DNA of 64,000 bases from Acidobacteriota bacterium. GTDB lineage: Bacteria; Acidobacteriota; Thermoanaerobaculia; Multivoradales; Multivoraceae. Below are positions 32,296 to 41,661 of the stretch, piece after piece; the first letter of the stretch is position 1; every line of letters starts with the position of its first letter. The translations under genes were made by a program, and so were the position numbers. Under the pieces are notes generated by a model. The model saw only the letters and a program-made list of their open reading frames with translations, did not search any database and had not been told where the DNA came from. The stretch spans positions 1-64,000 of the forward strand of contig WTGQ01000004.1 of assembly GCA_011525365.1 (NCBI GenBank), given 5' to 3'.

Positions 32296-32567
32296 TTATC
32301 GTAGTCTGATGGGCGGAATGTAGGGTTTGTTCCCAAACCCCAGACACGGGATCAGTTGGCCGAGCAGACCCGCCGCCCCCATCGCGTCCTTCACCGCCCA
32401 GAGTTCGCGGATCACCGGGTCGCCGCGTGGCGTGCCCGCACCTCTGCTCCAGCACCGCGTCGACCTCGGCCAGAAGGCCCTTGTCCGCCTTGGTGTAGCG
32501 GACAAACGAACGCACAAGCCGGAACGCCGCGACGGTCCCGCACGCGGCCCGTCTCCCGGTGCTGCCG
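32296..32567 (-). pseudogene. Frameshifted small gene, family unknown (copy 2)
   Basis: It is the copy of the broken gene at 2899-3170 with the same frame change. The short recombinase 5' fragment is also duplicated at 32228-32276. Confidence 0.35.
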
Positions 32568-32583
32568 CACCAGGCGCTGTACC

Positions 32584-32790
32584 GGCGGCCGGCCCCTGCT
32601 CGCAAGAAGGGGAAACGACCCGCTACGACGGGGCGCTACGGCCCCAAAACGAGGGGGTGTCTAGTCCAACCTACGCGGGGGTAGTCGCGGGGCCGTAGCG
32701 GGCCAGAGATTGGTACAGCGTAACAAGGTTTCCTCCCCTTTGCAGGGCTTCGGCTCTTTCTGCTACGGTCGCCGCCGTCTAGTTCAACCT
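32584..32790 (+). repeat. Promoter-leader repeat L3
   Basis: This is the third leader copy. The promoter boxes are at 32740-32745 and 32764-32769 with 18-bp spacing. Similarity to the L2 region continues for about 60 bp beyond, to the ribosome site of the next gene, as if the gene alone had been exchanged. Confidence 0.85.
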
Positions 32791-32859
32791 ACGGCCGGAT
32801 CGGTCGCGGATGAGCCGCTTGCCGACGGGCCGTAAGCACCCACATGGAGGCTACAGAAA

Positions 32860-33552
32860 ATGAGGGAACATTCAATGAAGCGATCCGTACGGACCGCACT
32901 GATCTTCACGGCGGGCTTCGCGCTGACGTTCGGCGCGTTGACGACGTTCGCGCAGCACGGCGCCGGAGACGAGGACCCGCTCGACATTCGGCGGTGGCTT
33001 ATCGACAGGGTCGAGGCGGCCTACACCGTCGGCGATATCGAGACCCTGCGCATGATGAGGTTCGCCGCTCTCGCCATCGAAAGCCCCGAAGTCGATCGCA
33101 TCCATCCCCGCGGACAGTCAGACGATGACCCAATGGGAGCCGCTAGCGCTAGCAAGACGAGGGGGAAGGCAAAGGGCTGTTTACCGGACGATGTCGTAGG
33201 CCCCCCTGCACCGGGCCAGAAACGCTGTGGCGAAGCGAAAAGGGACGCGCTGGAAGCACAACGGCGGCTGAGAAACGCAGCCGTGGCGTACTACAGAACC
33301 CACTTTCGCTCCGGCCTTCGGCCAGATCCCCGTGTCTACAACTACTGCGTCGCTGAAATCACCGCCATGTATCAAGCCTGTGTCTTGGAGCCCGGCCCCT
33401 CAAACAAGAATCGGACTCAAGGCTTGGCAGGTTGTACCGGCGCGACCGTTGAAGCGCAACGCTGCATGAAACAAACCGGCTATTGTCCGCGCTGCAAGCC
33501 GCCGCCGACTGATCCCGGCCCGCCAGATAGACGGCTGCAACCGCCCGCATAA
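32860..33552 (+). CDS. Exported cysteine-containing protein of the L3 cassette
   Basis: This gene encodes 230 residues. The start (ATGAGGGAACAT) aligns with that of the proline-run protein (ATGAGAGAGACG) behind the same leader. The signal peptide is about 1-34 (ALIFTAGFALTFGALTTFAQ). The mature part has about seven Cys in the second half and a Pro-rich end (CPRCKPPPTDPGPPDRR). Overall layout mirrors the R1/R2 exported proteins but the sequence differs. No family was recognised. Confidence 0.65.
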   Translation: MREHSMKRSVRTALIFTAGFALTFGALTTFAQHGAGDEDPLDIRRWLIDRVEAAYTVGDIETLRMMRFAALAIESPEVDRIHPRGQSDDDPMGAASASKTRGKAKGCLPDDVVGPPAPGQKRCGEAKRDALEAQRRLRNAAVAYYRTHFRSGLRPDPRVYNYCVAEITAMYQACVLEPGPSNKNRTQGLAGCTGATVEAQRCMKQTGYCPRCKPPPTDPGPPDRRLQPPA

Positions 33553-33611
33553 AACTGCCGCCTTCGCCACAACGATCGAAACTGCTGACGATCCGCATGG
33601 AGCCAGCGCTG

Positions 33612-33770
33612 ATGACGGGGCTGAAGGTCGCTGCGGATCGGGCGGTGCGACGGGCGGGCGGAACGCCTGACGGACGCGGCGAAGTCGCGCGCCTGGTCCG
33701 GGCGCCCATCGTCTGCCACTGCGACCAGGCCGGCACTCTGCCGCCGACGAACCGCGAGCCGGCCAAATGA
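33612..33770 (+). CDS. 52-residue small protein, phage-like operon
   Basis: This gene encodes 52 residues (MTGLKVAADRAVRRAGGTPD, ending PTNREPAK). The stop overlaps the next ATG (ATGA). It begins a run of tightly packed small genes that ends in a Mu-F-like fragment, so it is probably of phage origin. Confidence 0.4.
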   Translation: MTGLKVAADRAVRRAGGTPDGRGEVARLVRAPIVCHCDQAGTLPPTNREPAK

Positions 33771-34232
33771 GGCCCCGCATCGTCGGCTGCCTGCACCGCG
33801 AGCCGTACTACGGCCCCGGCGACCGCGTGACCTTCGACCGCGACTGTCGCCGGCGACGTGGAGGCGTCGCCAGCCGGCGATTGCTGCCTGCCGATCCGCG
33901 AGGATGCGGCAGGCCGGTACGTCGGCCTGCATTGCCCCGACTGCGGCGGCGATCGGATCGCTTGGGCTGAGGCTGTCCGGCTGCCTGGAAGCCGCGAGTG
34001 CCTCGACTGCGGATCGAGGCTGACGGACTCGCGCTACGGCTGCATGGTCGCCGGCGCTGACTGCGTGCGCCGGCGCGCGGCCGTGATCCTGCTTGAAAAC
34101 CCGGCGGCCGGCGACCCGATCGGCGGTCCAGGCGGCCGCACGATCGCCGCCGCGCAACTGGCGCGGCGCGCCGGATGGACCGCGGCGGACCGCGAGGCGA
34201 CGATTGTCGAGACGCTGGAGGCGATCGCATGA
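33767..34232 (+). pseudogene. Zinc-ribbon phage-like protein, probably frameshifted
   Basis: The first frame (MRPRIVGCLHREPYYGPGDR, then VTFDRD) starts in ATGA overlap. The coding signal then passes to another frame from about 33840. That frame gives VGLHCPDCGGDRIAWAEAVR, then CLDCGSRL, a four-Cys zinc ribbon, and a helical end (AAAQLARRAGWTAADREATI). A GTG at 33858 could start the second frame alone. The CPDCGG pattern recalls small phage zinc fingers such as Com of Mu-like phages. Confidence 0.45.
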
Positions 34233-34471
34233 GCGCGGCGAAGCGGCCTGCGCAGGATCAAGCGTTGGCGGCGCTGTTCGACCAGTTGCGCGTCCTGGTC
34301 GATGACGTAGTGAACATCGGCGCGAAGGTCGAGGCGCTGCACACTCGGCTAACGCTCCTGGAAGACCCGGCGTTCCTGGTGACGGCGTTGGCCCGGACCG
34401 GCGCGGACCCGGCGAAGGTCGCGGCCGCGGTCCAGGCGCTGAGCGAAGACGCAACGGACGCGGCCACCTGA
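34229..34471 (+). CDS. 80-residue helical phage-like protein
   Basis: This gene encodes 80 residues, mostly helical (ALAALFDQLRVLVDDVVNIG, then AKVEALHTRL). It starts in ATGA overlap with the preceding gene and is 14 bp before the Mu-F-like gene. No family was recognised. Confidence 0.5.
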   Translation: MSAAKRPAQDQALAALFDQLRVLVDDVVNIGAKVEALHTRLTLLEDPAFLVTALARTGADPAKVAAAVQALSEDATDAAT

Positions 34472-34485
34472 GCGCGGAACCTGAC

Positions 34486-35349
34486 GTGAGGATCACCACG
34501 GACTTCGGCCCCTATCGCGGCCTGCGGAAGCTGCGTCACCGAAGAGACGATCCGCACGGCAAGCGGCGGTTGGACTCCGACGACTTCGGCGGCAAGTCTT
34601 GGAGTGTTGTTGCGGTTGCGGCGCGGCGCTACTGGCAGGGCATCCAAAACGCGATAGCCCGTCCCTGGTGGGTGTATGGCTGGTACAGCGGCTCCAGTTG
34701 CCAGCACCATGAAGGCTTGAGCGACTTGGTGTTCCGGTTCGATGATCCGATCTGGCGGAGTCTGTACCCGCCCAACGGCTCCTATTGCATGTGCAGAGTC
34801 CGACATTGCACCGCTGCCAAGGTCGAGGAAGACAGCTTCGACGAAACGGCGTCCTACGACGGCCGCGAAGTCCCCGTGGTGGGCCGGGAGTACTCGGAGA
34901 ACCGCGGCCATCGGATGCATCGGCTGTCGGCCGATCGCCGCAAGGTTGAGCCCGATCCCGGTTGGCTTGGCCGGCCGGTCGCCTGTGAGCCGGCAGAAGT
35001 GTACAGGGGCAGCCGCTACTCGTTTGAGGGCGGCGGAATGATCGTTCCTCCCGACGTTTCCCTGCCGTACCAGGACGCGGGGGATCGGTCGATACCGGTT
35101 GGTGTTCGACGGTTGGCGGCGCTGCGGGAGGAAATCACCATCGACGTTGCTCGGGTTCTGTTGGCGGAGTCGGTGGAACAGGCGGTGAGGAGGTCGCCGG
35201 GAGCGATCCTCTGGGCGCAGGCGTGGGACGTGGACTTGGAGGACGGTGCCGCGCTGGCGGCGCAGTCCCGCGCGTTGCCTGCCGACCTGGACGGCGCGGC
35301 CCTGGCGGCCCACGTGCAGGAAGCGACCTTGGCGTGGCGGAGACGGTAG
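34486..35349 (+). CDS. Mu gpF-like head morphogenesis protein, partial
   Basis: This gene encodes 287 residues from a GTG. The segment WWVYGWYSGSSCQHHEGLSD, then FRFDDPIWRSLYPPNGSYCM, then CRV matches the minor head / phage head morphogenesis signature (H..L....FDDP.W....PPNG..C.C.V). The usual N-terminal domain is missing and no other head genes are nearby, so it is a prophage relic. Confidence 0.65.
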   Translation: MRITTDFGPYRGLRKLRHRRDDPHGKRRLDSDDFGGKSWSVVAVAARRYWQGIQNAIARPWWVYGWYSGSSCQHHEGLSDLVFRFDDPIWRSLYPPNGSYCMCRVRHCTAAKVEEDSFDETASYDGREVPVVGREYSENRGHRMHRLSADRRKVEPDPGWLGRPVACEPAEVYRGSRYSFEGGGMIVPPDVSLPYQDAGDRSIPVGVRRLAALREEITIDVARVLLAESVEQAVRRSPGAILWAQAWDVDLEDGAALAAQSRALPADLDGAALAAHVQEATLAWRRR

Positions 35350-35920
35350 AGCGGTCCACCGGCCCGGCAACAAGCCGCGGCGGCCGCTCCGAAAGCCCCG
35401 GCGAACCTGCTCCCAGCATCTCTGACGGTTTCCCACGGGGCCTTCCCCGGTGGGACCGGACGGGGCTTCGCGGAATGTGCGGCCGTACATTGCCGATTCC
35501 GGCGCGCCCGCGCCGGAGGCGCTGACCGGCCATGAACCAAGACCAGGTGGAGGAGCTGCTCCGCGGTGAAGAGCGGCGAACTGCCGGACGATCTCAGAGA
35601 AGTCGCGGTGTCTAGGCCGAAAAGGGGGACCAGATGCGCAGCGACTTGCAATCCCGTCATGAGGCTCTATCGTTTGGAGTTCGTCCTCAGAGAGCCGTCG
35701 GAGGCCACCGAGGGACATGTGCCGAAGCAGAGGTGCCCGCGCTGGCCTGGATGCCGAGCGTGGGTAGGAACCGCGCCGCTCGCGCTGCAGCACCTGAAGA
35801 AGGCGTCTCGGACGGTCATCGGAACCTGGACCAGCCGCCCGCGAGGCGCAGCTGCGCGCCGTGTACTAGGGAGCTTTCCTTTCTGCCGGCCATAGAGCAA
35901 GTCCGTGGCAGGAATCGCGG
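35350..35920. other. Non-coding or decayed stretch
   Basis: I see no supportable gene here. It contains the second copy of the palindromic block (35459-35508) and fragments that look like eroded coding DNA. Confidence 0.4.
35474..35491. promoter_or_regulatory. AATGTgCGGCCGTACATT palindrome, site 2
   Basis: It differs from the 9461 site by one base inside the dyad. The flanks GGGGCTTCG and GCCGATTCCGGCGC are shared. Confidence 0.5.
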
Positions 35921-36458
35921 TCATCGGCGCTGCTCCTCGTCAGGCCGAAGCTGGCGATACTCCACCAGCGCTGCACGACCGACGATGTCGACGACGGTAA
36001 CGTTCAACTCGAAGCCGAAGGCGTCCGTCAAACGCAGGGAATTACCTAACCGGAAACTCACCGGTTGCTGGCGTCCCTGTTCTATGGCGATGTTGTCGGC
36101 GTAGAGATATGTCCGGTCGGCGGCATCTCGTTTCGGATTCAGTCGACCGGTGAGACCGGGAAGATGCCCGACCGCCTCGGGGAAGATCGCCGATCCGCCC
36201 GCGGGAAGCCTGCCGAGTTCCAGGACGAGCCCGCCCCGCCGCGGGATCCACTCTCGTTCGAGACCGGCAGCGTGTTCGGGCGCCGCGGCGTAGACAACCA
36301 TCGGTAGATGTGTGCTGTGCAGGTCGAAGGTCGCCTCCCCGGCGTCGTCCGTTCTTGCTCGCCTCCCGGTCTTGTTCGGATAGAGCGCCAGAACGTCGAT
36401 TCCCGCTGTCTTCGCCCAGGCGCAACTGCTGACGGAGGACCTCGTCGGGCAGCGTCAC
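35921..36458 (-). pseudogene. Mosaic pseudogene: Schlafen/AlbA-like start joined to an unrelated gene end
   Basis: From a GTG at 36458 the minus strand encodes TLPDEVLRQQLRLGEDS, a typical opening of Schlafen/AlbA_2 ATP-binding proteins. Coding then switches frame to AGIDVLALYPNKTGRRARTD, then DAGEATFDLHSTHLPMVVYA, which looks like a carboxypeptidase-regulatory-like domain. It runs to VVDIVGRAALVEYRQL at 35921. The junction near 36404 is a deletion or recombination scar. Confidence 0.45.
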
Positions 36459-36722
36459 GGGGCGCCTCCGGAGTGCAGTTCGGCTTCAGGCATCGGAGCC
36501 CTAGTCTGCCACCGGCGCACGGCCGATCCGAAGGTCCAGCGATTGCAGGGTTCACGCGAGCCGCCGGCCTCGGCGCGCTGGTCCTGAAGGCGCAGATGCG
36601 AGGCAGCCGGGCGGTCAGTCGTGCCGCCGCGCTACTGGTCCTGCTGCTGGGTTCGGCCTCGGTGAGGGTTCACCTTGTTCCATACGCTCGGCAACAAACG
36701 CGAAGCGCCACGCCCTTACTCG

Positions 36723-36952
36723 GTGGTCACGTCCACGCCCTGGGCGAGCGCCTGCGGTCGCAAACGCCCGCCGCAGCACGTGCGGCGAAAGCCGTCCGAT
36801 TCGCGCCTGCTCGCTGCGCAGTTCGACGCCGCGCCACCTGGCCCATGTCGAGCGCCCGGCCCGGAGCGGAGCCGCCCCCGACCGTCCTGAGCGCGTCGAG
36901 GCGTCGTCCGAGGTCGGCGCGGTCGAGGTCGCCGTGCTGGACCTTCCCCGGC
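36723..36952 (-). pseudogene. Internally deleted integrase remnant A
   Basis: The minus strand carries pieces of the 53.3-kb integrase: GGGSAPGRALDMGQVAR is joined directly to VELRSEQARIGRLSPHVLRR, omitting most of the catalytic domain. It then decays. About 240 bp upstream (to 37194) show nothing convincing. Confidence 0.65.
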
Positions 36953-37194
36953 CGCCTGGTGAGTGCTGTCGTTCGAGCGGCTGGCAGGAACTGGTGAGGG
37001 TCAGACAGACACGAGAGCGGCCTGCCCGCCCACCAGGATTAGGCGGAACGGCCCAATCGTCCCTCGTTCGACTGGCGGCTGCCGCAGCAGGCCCCGCGAC
37101 ACCTCGCCGCTCCAGACCCGGAAAAGCTCGCGGCGCATGTGCTCCAGACTGGGCCCTAGATACCCCGCAATATCGGCTTCCGAAGGGGAGCGTG

Positions 37195-37443
37195 TTAGCG
37201 CTTGGGGTTGAACTCAACCAGGGGTGGGTACTTCATCCAGGGCGCTTCCAGTCCGGCAGCGAGCATCTGCTTCCGGAGCCCGTTGAGGTTCTGGGCGATA
37301 CCGAATGCGAGGCCGTAGGCGAACTCCGGCGAGGTATGGAAGAAGAGGTGTTCATCGTCGATCTTGATGTCCACCGAGATCTCGTCGTCTGTGTGACCAA
37401 CGCTGAGGAGGGTGTTCTCCAGTGTTGCTGTGGGGATTGTCAT
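37195..37443 (-). CDS. Small acidic protein, unknown
   Basis: This gene encodes 82 residues from the ATG at 37443 (GGAGAAGCGGA upstream): MTIPTATLENTLLSVGHTDD, then EISVDIKIDDEHLFFHTSPE. It looks like an intact small globular protein. No family was recognised. It is divergent from the methyltransferase at 37812 across about 370 bp in which I see no other gene. Confidence 0.5.
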   Translation of the reverse strand: MTIPTATLENTLLSVGHTDDEISVDIKIDDEHLFFHTSPEFAYGLAFGIAQNLNGLRKQMLAAGLEAPWMKYPPLVEFNPKR

Positions 37444-37811
37444 TCCGCTTCTCCATTTGGCAGGTGGGAGAGGGAGAGTAGGTGACCCACGTTGCCCCAG
37501 GCAAGAGCCACCACCACATGGCCGGTACAGGAACCTGATCGCGGACACCCAGGGCTGCCGTCAAAGGTGCCGAGCCGCCGTCCGCAAAGCTGGCGGCCGT
37601 GACCTGTTCGAGGTCCCGCTAGAGGCCCTGGGCTGGAGTGGCTGCCGTCGAGGCTTCTCCGTTCCTGCCGGCGTTGCCGCGGGCGCCCCTTCCTGAGCGC
37701 TGGACGTGATACTCCGGGTGGAGTGGAGCTTGCGCCACTCGTCCGAGAGCGAGGGTAGGTTGACTCGGTAGACCCTCTCCACGTACAAACAGCGGAGACG
37801 AACACGATCCG
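37444..37811. other. Intergenic region before the XamI-type R-M operon
   Basis: No gene is supported here. It should contain divergent promoters for the small acidic protein and the methyltransferase. I could not identify a clear C-box or other controller site. Confidence 0.4.
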
Positions 37812-39428
37812 ATGCGACTGAAAACCGAAGACGACTTGGTCGCAGCAGCCTTGGCACTAGACGCCGCGGCCGTGCCCGGCTGGTCGCCGCAGGAGTCCAT
37901 TCTCGCGAAGGAGACCCAGCGCTTCATCGGTGCGGGGATTGAACGGCTCCAGCGCGCGATCCAGGCGGGAAGAGACCCGCTCGGCGACGCCTTCAGCCGG
38001 ATTCGTTCACCGGAGGCACGCCGCAAAGACGGCGCCACCTACACGCCGCCGCGGATTGTCCAGGCCATGCTGACCTGGGCAGCGCGCCAGGAACAGCCGG
38101 CCCGCGTTGTCGACCCGGGCACTGGCTCCGCGCGCTTTCTTGTTCGCGCTGCGCGCCGCTTTCCCGCGGCTGAGCTCCTCGGCATCGAACTCGATCCCCT
38201 CGCCGCGCTGCTGGCCCGCGCCAACCTTGCCGTATGTGGCTTCCAGGACCGGGCTGAGATCCGCGTCCAGGACTACCGGGAGGTAGACATCGAGGCACGA
38301 GACGGGCGAACTCTCTTCCTGGGGAATCCTCCCTATGTTCGCCACCACCAGATCGACCGGCGCTGGAAAGAGTGGCTTGCGACCGAAGCGGACCTCCGCG
38401 GGTACCCGCACAGCCAGCTCGCCGGCCTGCACATCTACTTCTTCCTGGCCACGCTGCGCCATGCGGCGCCGGGCGACTTCGGCGCGTTCATCACCGCAGC
38501 CGAGTGGCTTGACGTCAACTACGGGAAGTTGCTCCGCGAGCTGGTGCTCCGCGAGCTCGGCGGCAAGCGGATCGTCGTCATTGAGCCGACCGCGCAGCCT
38601 TTCCCGGACGCCGCTACAACCGCAGCGATCACGGCCTTTGAGATCGAGGCCCGACCGTCGTCGGTCTACTTCCAGCGCGTTGAAAGCCTCGACAAACTCG
38701 GAGGCCTGAAGGGCGGTCGCCGTATCCGCCGCGAGCGGCTTGAGGCCGAGATCCGATGGTCGCACTTCACTCGCGCCTCCAAGCCGGTGCCGGAGGGCTT
38801 TGTCGAGCTGGGGGAGCTGTGCCGCGTCCATCGCGGCCAGGTTACTGGCGCCAACCACGTGTGGATCGCCAACGGCGAGACCGACGATCTGCCCGAAGCC
38901 GTTCTGTTCCCCTCGGTGACACGTGCACGCGAGCTCTTCGAAGCCGGCCTGGTCCTGCAGGACGACTCGTGCCTTCGGAACGTGATCGACCTTCCGGTCG
39001 ACTTGTCGATCTTCGACCGCACCGAGCGCCGGATCGTCGACCGCTTCCTTGTCTGTGCCCGTCGCCAGGGCGTGCATACGGGCTACGTGGCTCGTAACCG
39101 GAAGGCTTGGTGGTCTGTTGGCCTGCGCGAACCGGCACCGGTCCTGGCCACCTACATGGCCCGCAGACCCCCGGCGTTCGTGCGGAACCTGGCAAAGGCC
39201 AGGCACATCAACGTCGCTCATGGCCTCTACCCACGAGAGCCCCTCGGCGAGGAGATCCTCACGTCCATGACGGCGTATCTCTCCGGCGCGGTCGACACGC
39301 GTAGCGGCCGCACCTACGCCGGCGGCCTCACGAAGTTCGAGCCGCGCGAGATGGAGCGGCTGCCAGTGCCACGTCCCGAGTTCCTTGTCGAGCACCAGAG
39401 ACAAGCTGCGGCGGCGGGCTACCCTTGA
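37812..39428 (+). CDS. N6-adenine DNA methyltransferase of a XamI-type system
   Basis: This gene encodes 538 residues. Motif I lies in VVDPGTGSARFLVRAARRFP (about 98-117) and the catalytic NPPYVRHH is near 176-183. A C-terminal target-recognition region follows. The order and overlap with the XamI-like endonuclease identify the system. It modifies the host target sites (XamI-type enzymes recognise GTCGAC, but specificity here is not proven). Confidence 0.9.
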   Translation: MRLKTEDDLVAAALALDAAAVPGWSPQESILAKETQRFIGAGIERLQRAIQAGRDPLGDAFSRIRSPEARRKDGATYTPPRIVQAMLTWAARQEQPARVVDPGTGSARFLVRAARRFPAAELLGIELDPLAALLARANLAVCGFQDRAEIRVQDYREVDIEARDGRTLFLGNPPYVRHHQIDRRWKEWLATEADLRGYPHSQLAGLHIYFFLATLRHAAPGDFGAFITAAEWLDVNYGKLLRELVLRELGGKRIVVIEPTAQPFPDAATTAAITAFEIEARPSSVYFQRVESLDKLGGLKGGRRIRRERLEAEIRWSHFTRASKPVPEGFVELGELCRVHRGQVTGANHVWIANGETDDLPEAVLFPSVTRARELFEAGLVLQDDSCLRNVIDLPVDLSIFDRTERRIVDRFLVCARRQGVHTGYVARNRKAWWSVGLREPAPVLATYMARRPPAFVRNLAKARHINVAHGLYPREPLGEEILTSMTAYLSGAVDTRSGRTYAGGLTKFEPREMERLPVPRPEFLVEHQRQAAAAGYP

Positions 39429-40336
39429 TCGATCCACCGCGATGGACATCGGCACAGCTCGACGAAGCGCGGCAGTTGTCCATCGACCGGTTCCGCGAGG
39501 AGAGGCTCGACGAGCCGCTCGAGATGTACCTGGAGATCTTCGACGAGTACCAGGGCCACCTCGACGACCTTCTTGAAAGCACAGTCGACCTAACCGACCT
39601 CGAACAGTCCGCTCTGGACATCTTGAGCGACAAGGATCTCCTCTGGGCGTTCCGCTTCCTCGCCGGGCCGCCGATCTCTGCCGACGATCTAAAGACCCTG
39701 GCAGAGGCCAGCCTGGCGCCGACTCGCCTACGTCGAGACCCCGACATGGTGCGGCGCATCCTCGAGGTCGTGCGCATGGGACTCGACCGGCGGCGCTTCC
39801 CCTGGATCGCCGAGGGCCGAGAACCAAGCGAGGCCGAGCGGCAGGCAGCGGTGCTCGCTTCTGCCGCCTTGATCGCCACGAGCAGGACCCAGGCCAGCCG
39901 TCGGAACCGCGAAAAGACCGCTCAAGAAGACACGGTCAAGAATACGCTTGCCCCCGACCTCCGAGAAGTGCCGGCACGCACGATCAACACGCTCGACGAT
40001 GCGCCCGAGGTGGGTCAGTTCTGCGGCGAGAGTCTGCTCAGCAACCGGAAAGCCGACATCGTCGTACGGCTCTGGGATCGTCGGATCCTGGCAATCGAGT
40101 GCAAGGTCTCCAATTCGGCTGTGAACTCGATCAAGCGCCTGAAGAACGATGCCGCGGCGAAGGCCGAAGCCTGGAAGAAGGACCTTGGTGATCGGCACAT
40201 CGTGCCGGCGGCCGTCCTCAGCGGAGTGTATGACCTCCACATCCTCGAGGACGCACAGGCGCGGGGCCTGAGCCTCTTCTGGGCGCATGCTCCCGCCGAA
40301 CTCACGGACTGGATCGCCAGCACGAAGACCCGTTGA
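39425..40336 (+). CDS. XamI-family type II restriction endonuclease
   Basis: This gene encodes 303 residues from a TTG overlapping the methyltransferase stop (TTGA). Family blocks are clear: DEPLEMYLEIFDEYQ near the N-terminus, then VPARTINTLDDAPEVGQFCG, ESLLSNRKADIVVRLWDRRI and the catalytic IECKVSNSAVNSIKRL (PD-(D/E)xK type, ECK). PAAVLSGVYDLHILEDAQAR follows. It appears complete. Confidence 0.9.
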   Translation: MIDPPRWTSAQLDEARQLSIDRFREERLDEPLEMYLEIFDEYQGHLDDLLESTVDLTDLEQSALDILSDKDLLWAFRFLAGPPISADDLKTLAEASLAPTRLRRDPDMVRRILEVVRMGLDRRRFPWIAEGREPSEAERQAAVLASAALIATSRTQASRRNREKTAQEDTVKNTLAPDLREVPARTINTLDDAPEVGQFCGESLLSNRKADIVVRLWDRRILAIECKVSNSAVNSIKRLKNDAAAKAEAWKKDLGDRHIVPAAVLSGVYDLHILEDAQARGLSLFWAHAPAELTDWIASTKTR

Positions 40337-40454
40337 CCCCTGGAGGGCTTGTCTCCCGAGCGAGTACTCGAGCGCGTTGCGGCGTTGGTCTGGCTCCGGG
40401 GCTGCGGTTCCCTGGAGCGGCAAAACCTGCCGCCGCCACCCTTTCCCCTGAGCG

Positions 40455-40530
40455 CTACTATGCTACGCGTTCTTCATGGCTATGATTATAGGCATTCTCG
40501 CGCAGAAAGGGCCTCCGGGAAAATGAGCCC
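40455..40530 (+). pseudogene. Duplicated 5' end of parA
   Basis: About 55 bp (TATGCTAC..TTC.., then GGCTATGATTATAGG) repeat the promoter and first codons of parA at 41636-41690. Here the frame stops after MIIGILAQKGPPGK. The gene at 40589 lies between the fragment and the intact parA, so it appears to have been inserted at the parA start with duplication of the target. Confidence 0.75.
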
Positions 40531-40588
40531 TGGCCCCTTTGGGGCCTACCATCCCTCCGGCCACCAGAAAGGTGAACGGCTAAACCGC

Positions 40589-41638
40589 ATGGAGCTCACG
40601 AAAACTGGCGTCGAGGCTTTCTTCCGAGGGGGCCTGAAGATTCGATCCGCCGATTGTGATGTTCGCGGTCACTGTCGCACGCAAGTGTTCGAGTTCCCGA
40701 ATGCTGCGGTCGCGCCGGAAACGGTTGTACCGCCCAGTGTGCTCGTGGAGAGACCGGACGCAAGAGCGACGGTCGTATCAGACCTTGAGGGGTACTTCCG
40801 GAAAGACACCCCGTTTCGCCATTACGGGGCCTGTTGTTCGCTTCGGTGGCGGATCAGCGAGGTGCTCTCGAAACGAGCCGATCAGGACTTCAGCTCAGGG
40901 AGGCGCCCGCTCTTCGTGGTAGTGGAGCAGGAACAGGAATTCGAGACGCCGCTTCAGGACGGGATCTGCATAGTCGTCGACCAGAAGATGGTCACCGGAG
41001 GGCGTGCTGGAGAAACGGCGCTCGTGGTGTGGCCCAAGAACGACGACCAAGTACCCGAGGATCAAGGGCTCGCCACCACCGTACTCGCCGCGGTCAAGAT
41101 CGTCCAGAACGAAACGGCGCCTATCCCTGAGGTTGCGGCGACCTCTTGCTTCTACGACGCAACCGGCCATGCCGTGTACCCCCTGATACTGACCATGAGC
41201 GACGGCGTGACGGCTCGCATCGTTTCGCCGCCGTGGACGAGCGAAGAAGTAGAGGCTCTTGGCGCTCGCGTGCGGACGTTGGCCCAAACTCTCGATCATC
41301 AGCAGGCAGGGGACCGCCGCATTCGCGATCTCGTTGAGGCCCTGAGGCTCGAGAAGATCGACACCGACCATTACCGCCGCGCATGGTACTTATGCCTGTT
41401 CGAGACCACCAAAGCGGTGCTCTCGAAGCTCTCGAACAGGCACACGCAAGAGTTCCGCCACCGGCACCGCGGAGACAGAAACCCCCTTGCGCACCCGAAA
41501 CCATCCACCACCATGGATATGGGCACATTCGTGAAGCTGCAGCGCGATGTCCTAGCCGAACTGCGGAGGATCTTCCTCAACGAGCCGGAAGGGGGCGGCA
41601 CGGAAGCGGGGCGCCTGCGACGCTCCCGAAACCCCTAG
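40589..41638 (+). CDS. Unknown protein with HEPN-type Rx4H motif, candidate defence RNase
   Basis: This gene encodes 349 residues from an ATG at 40589 (upstream AAAGGTG). The N-terminal two thirds show no motif I recognise. The last ~110 residues are helical with RAWYLCLFETTKAVLSKLSN, then RGDRNPLAHPKP. R297-N-P-L-A-H302 is the R(N)x3H arrangement of HEPN ribonucleases. It lies directly downstream of an R-M pair, between a parA fragment and parA, a cargo position. A role in abortive infection is inferred, not shown. Confidence 0.55.
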   Translation: MELTKTGVEAFFRGGLKIRSADCDVRGHCRTQVFEFPNAAVAPETVVPPSVLVERPDARATVVSDLEGYFRKDTPFRHYGACCSLRWRISEVLSKRADQDFSSGRRPLFVVVEQEQEFETPLQDGICIVVDQKMVTGGRAGETALVVWPKNDDQVPEDQGLATTVLAAVKIVQNETAPIPEVAATSCFYDATGHAVYPLILTMSDGVTARIVSPPWTSEEVEALGARVRTLAQTLDHQQAGDRRIRDLVEALRLEKIDTDHYRRAWYLCLFETTKAVLSKLSNRHTQEFRHRHRGDRNPLAHPKPSTTMDMGTFVKLQRDVLAELRRIFLNEPEGGGTEAGRLRRSRNP

Positions 41639-41661
41639 TATGCTACCATTCGTATGTGGCT

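Larger units (their letters stand above)
29398..32733. repeat. Long direct repeat R2
   Basis: This is the second copy of 1-3336. It is bounded on both sides by promoter leaders (L2 and L3), so the complete module is leader, exported pair, recombinase, BrnTA, leader. Confidence 0.95.

Noticed and set aside
33480..35793. Long minus-strand frames across the phage-like region
   Set aside because: They are antisense to the Mu-F-like protein and its coupled small genes. No motif was recognised.
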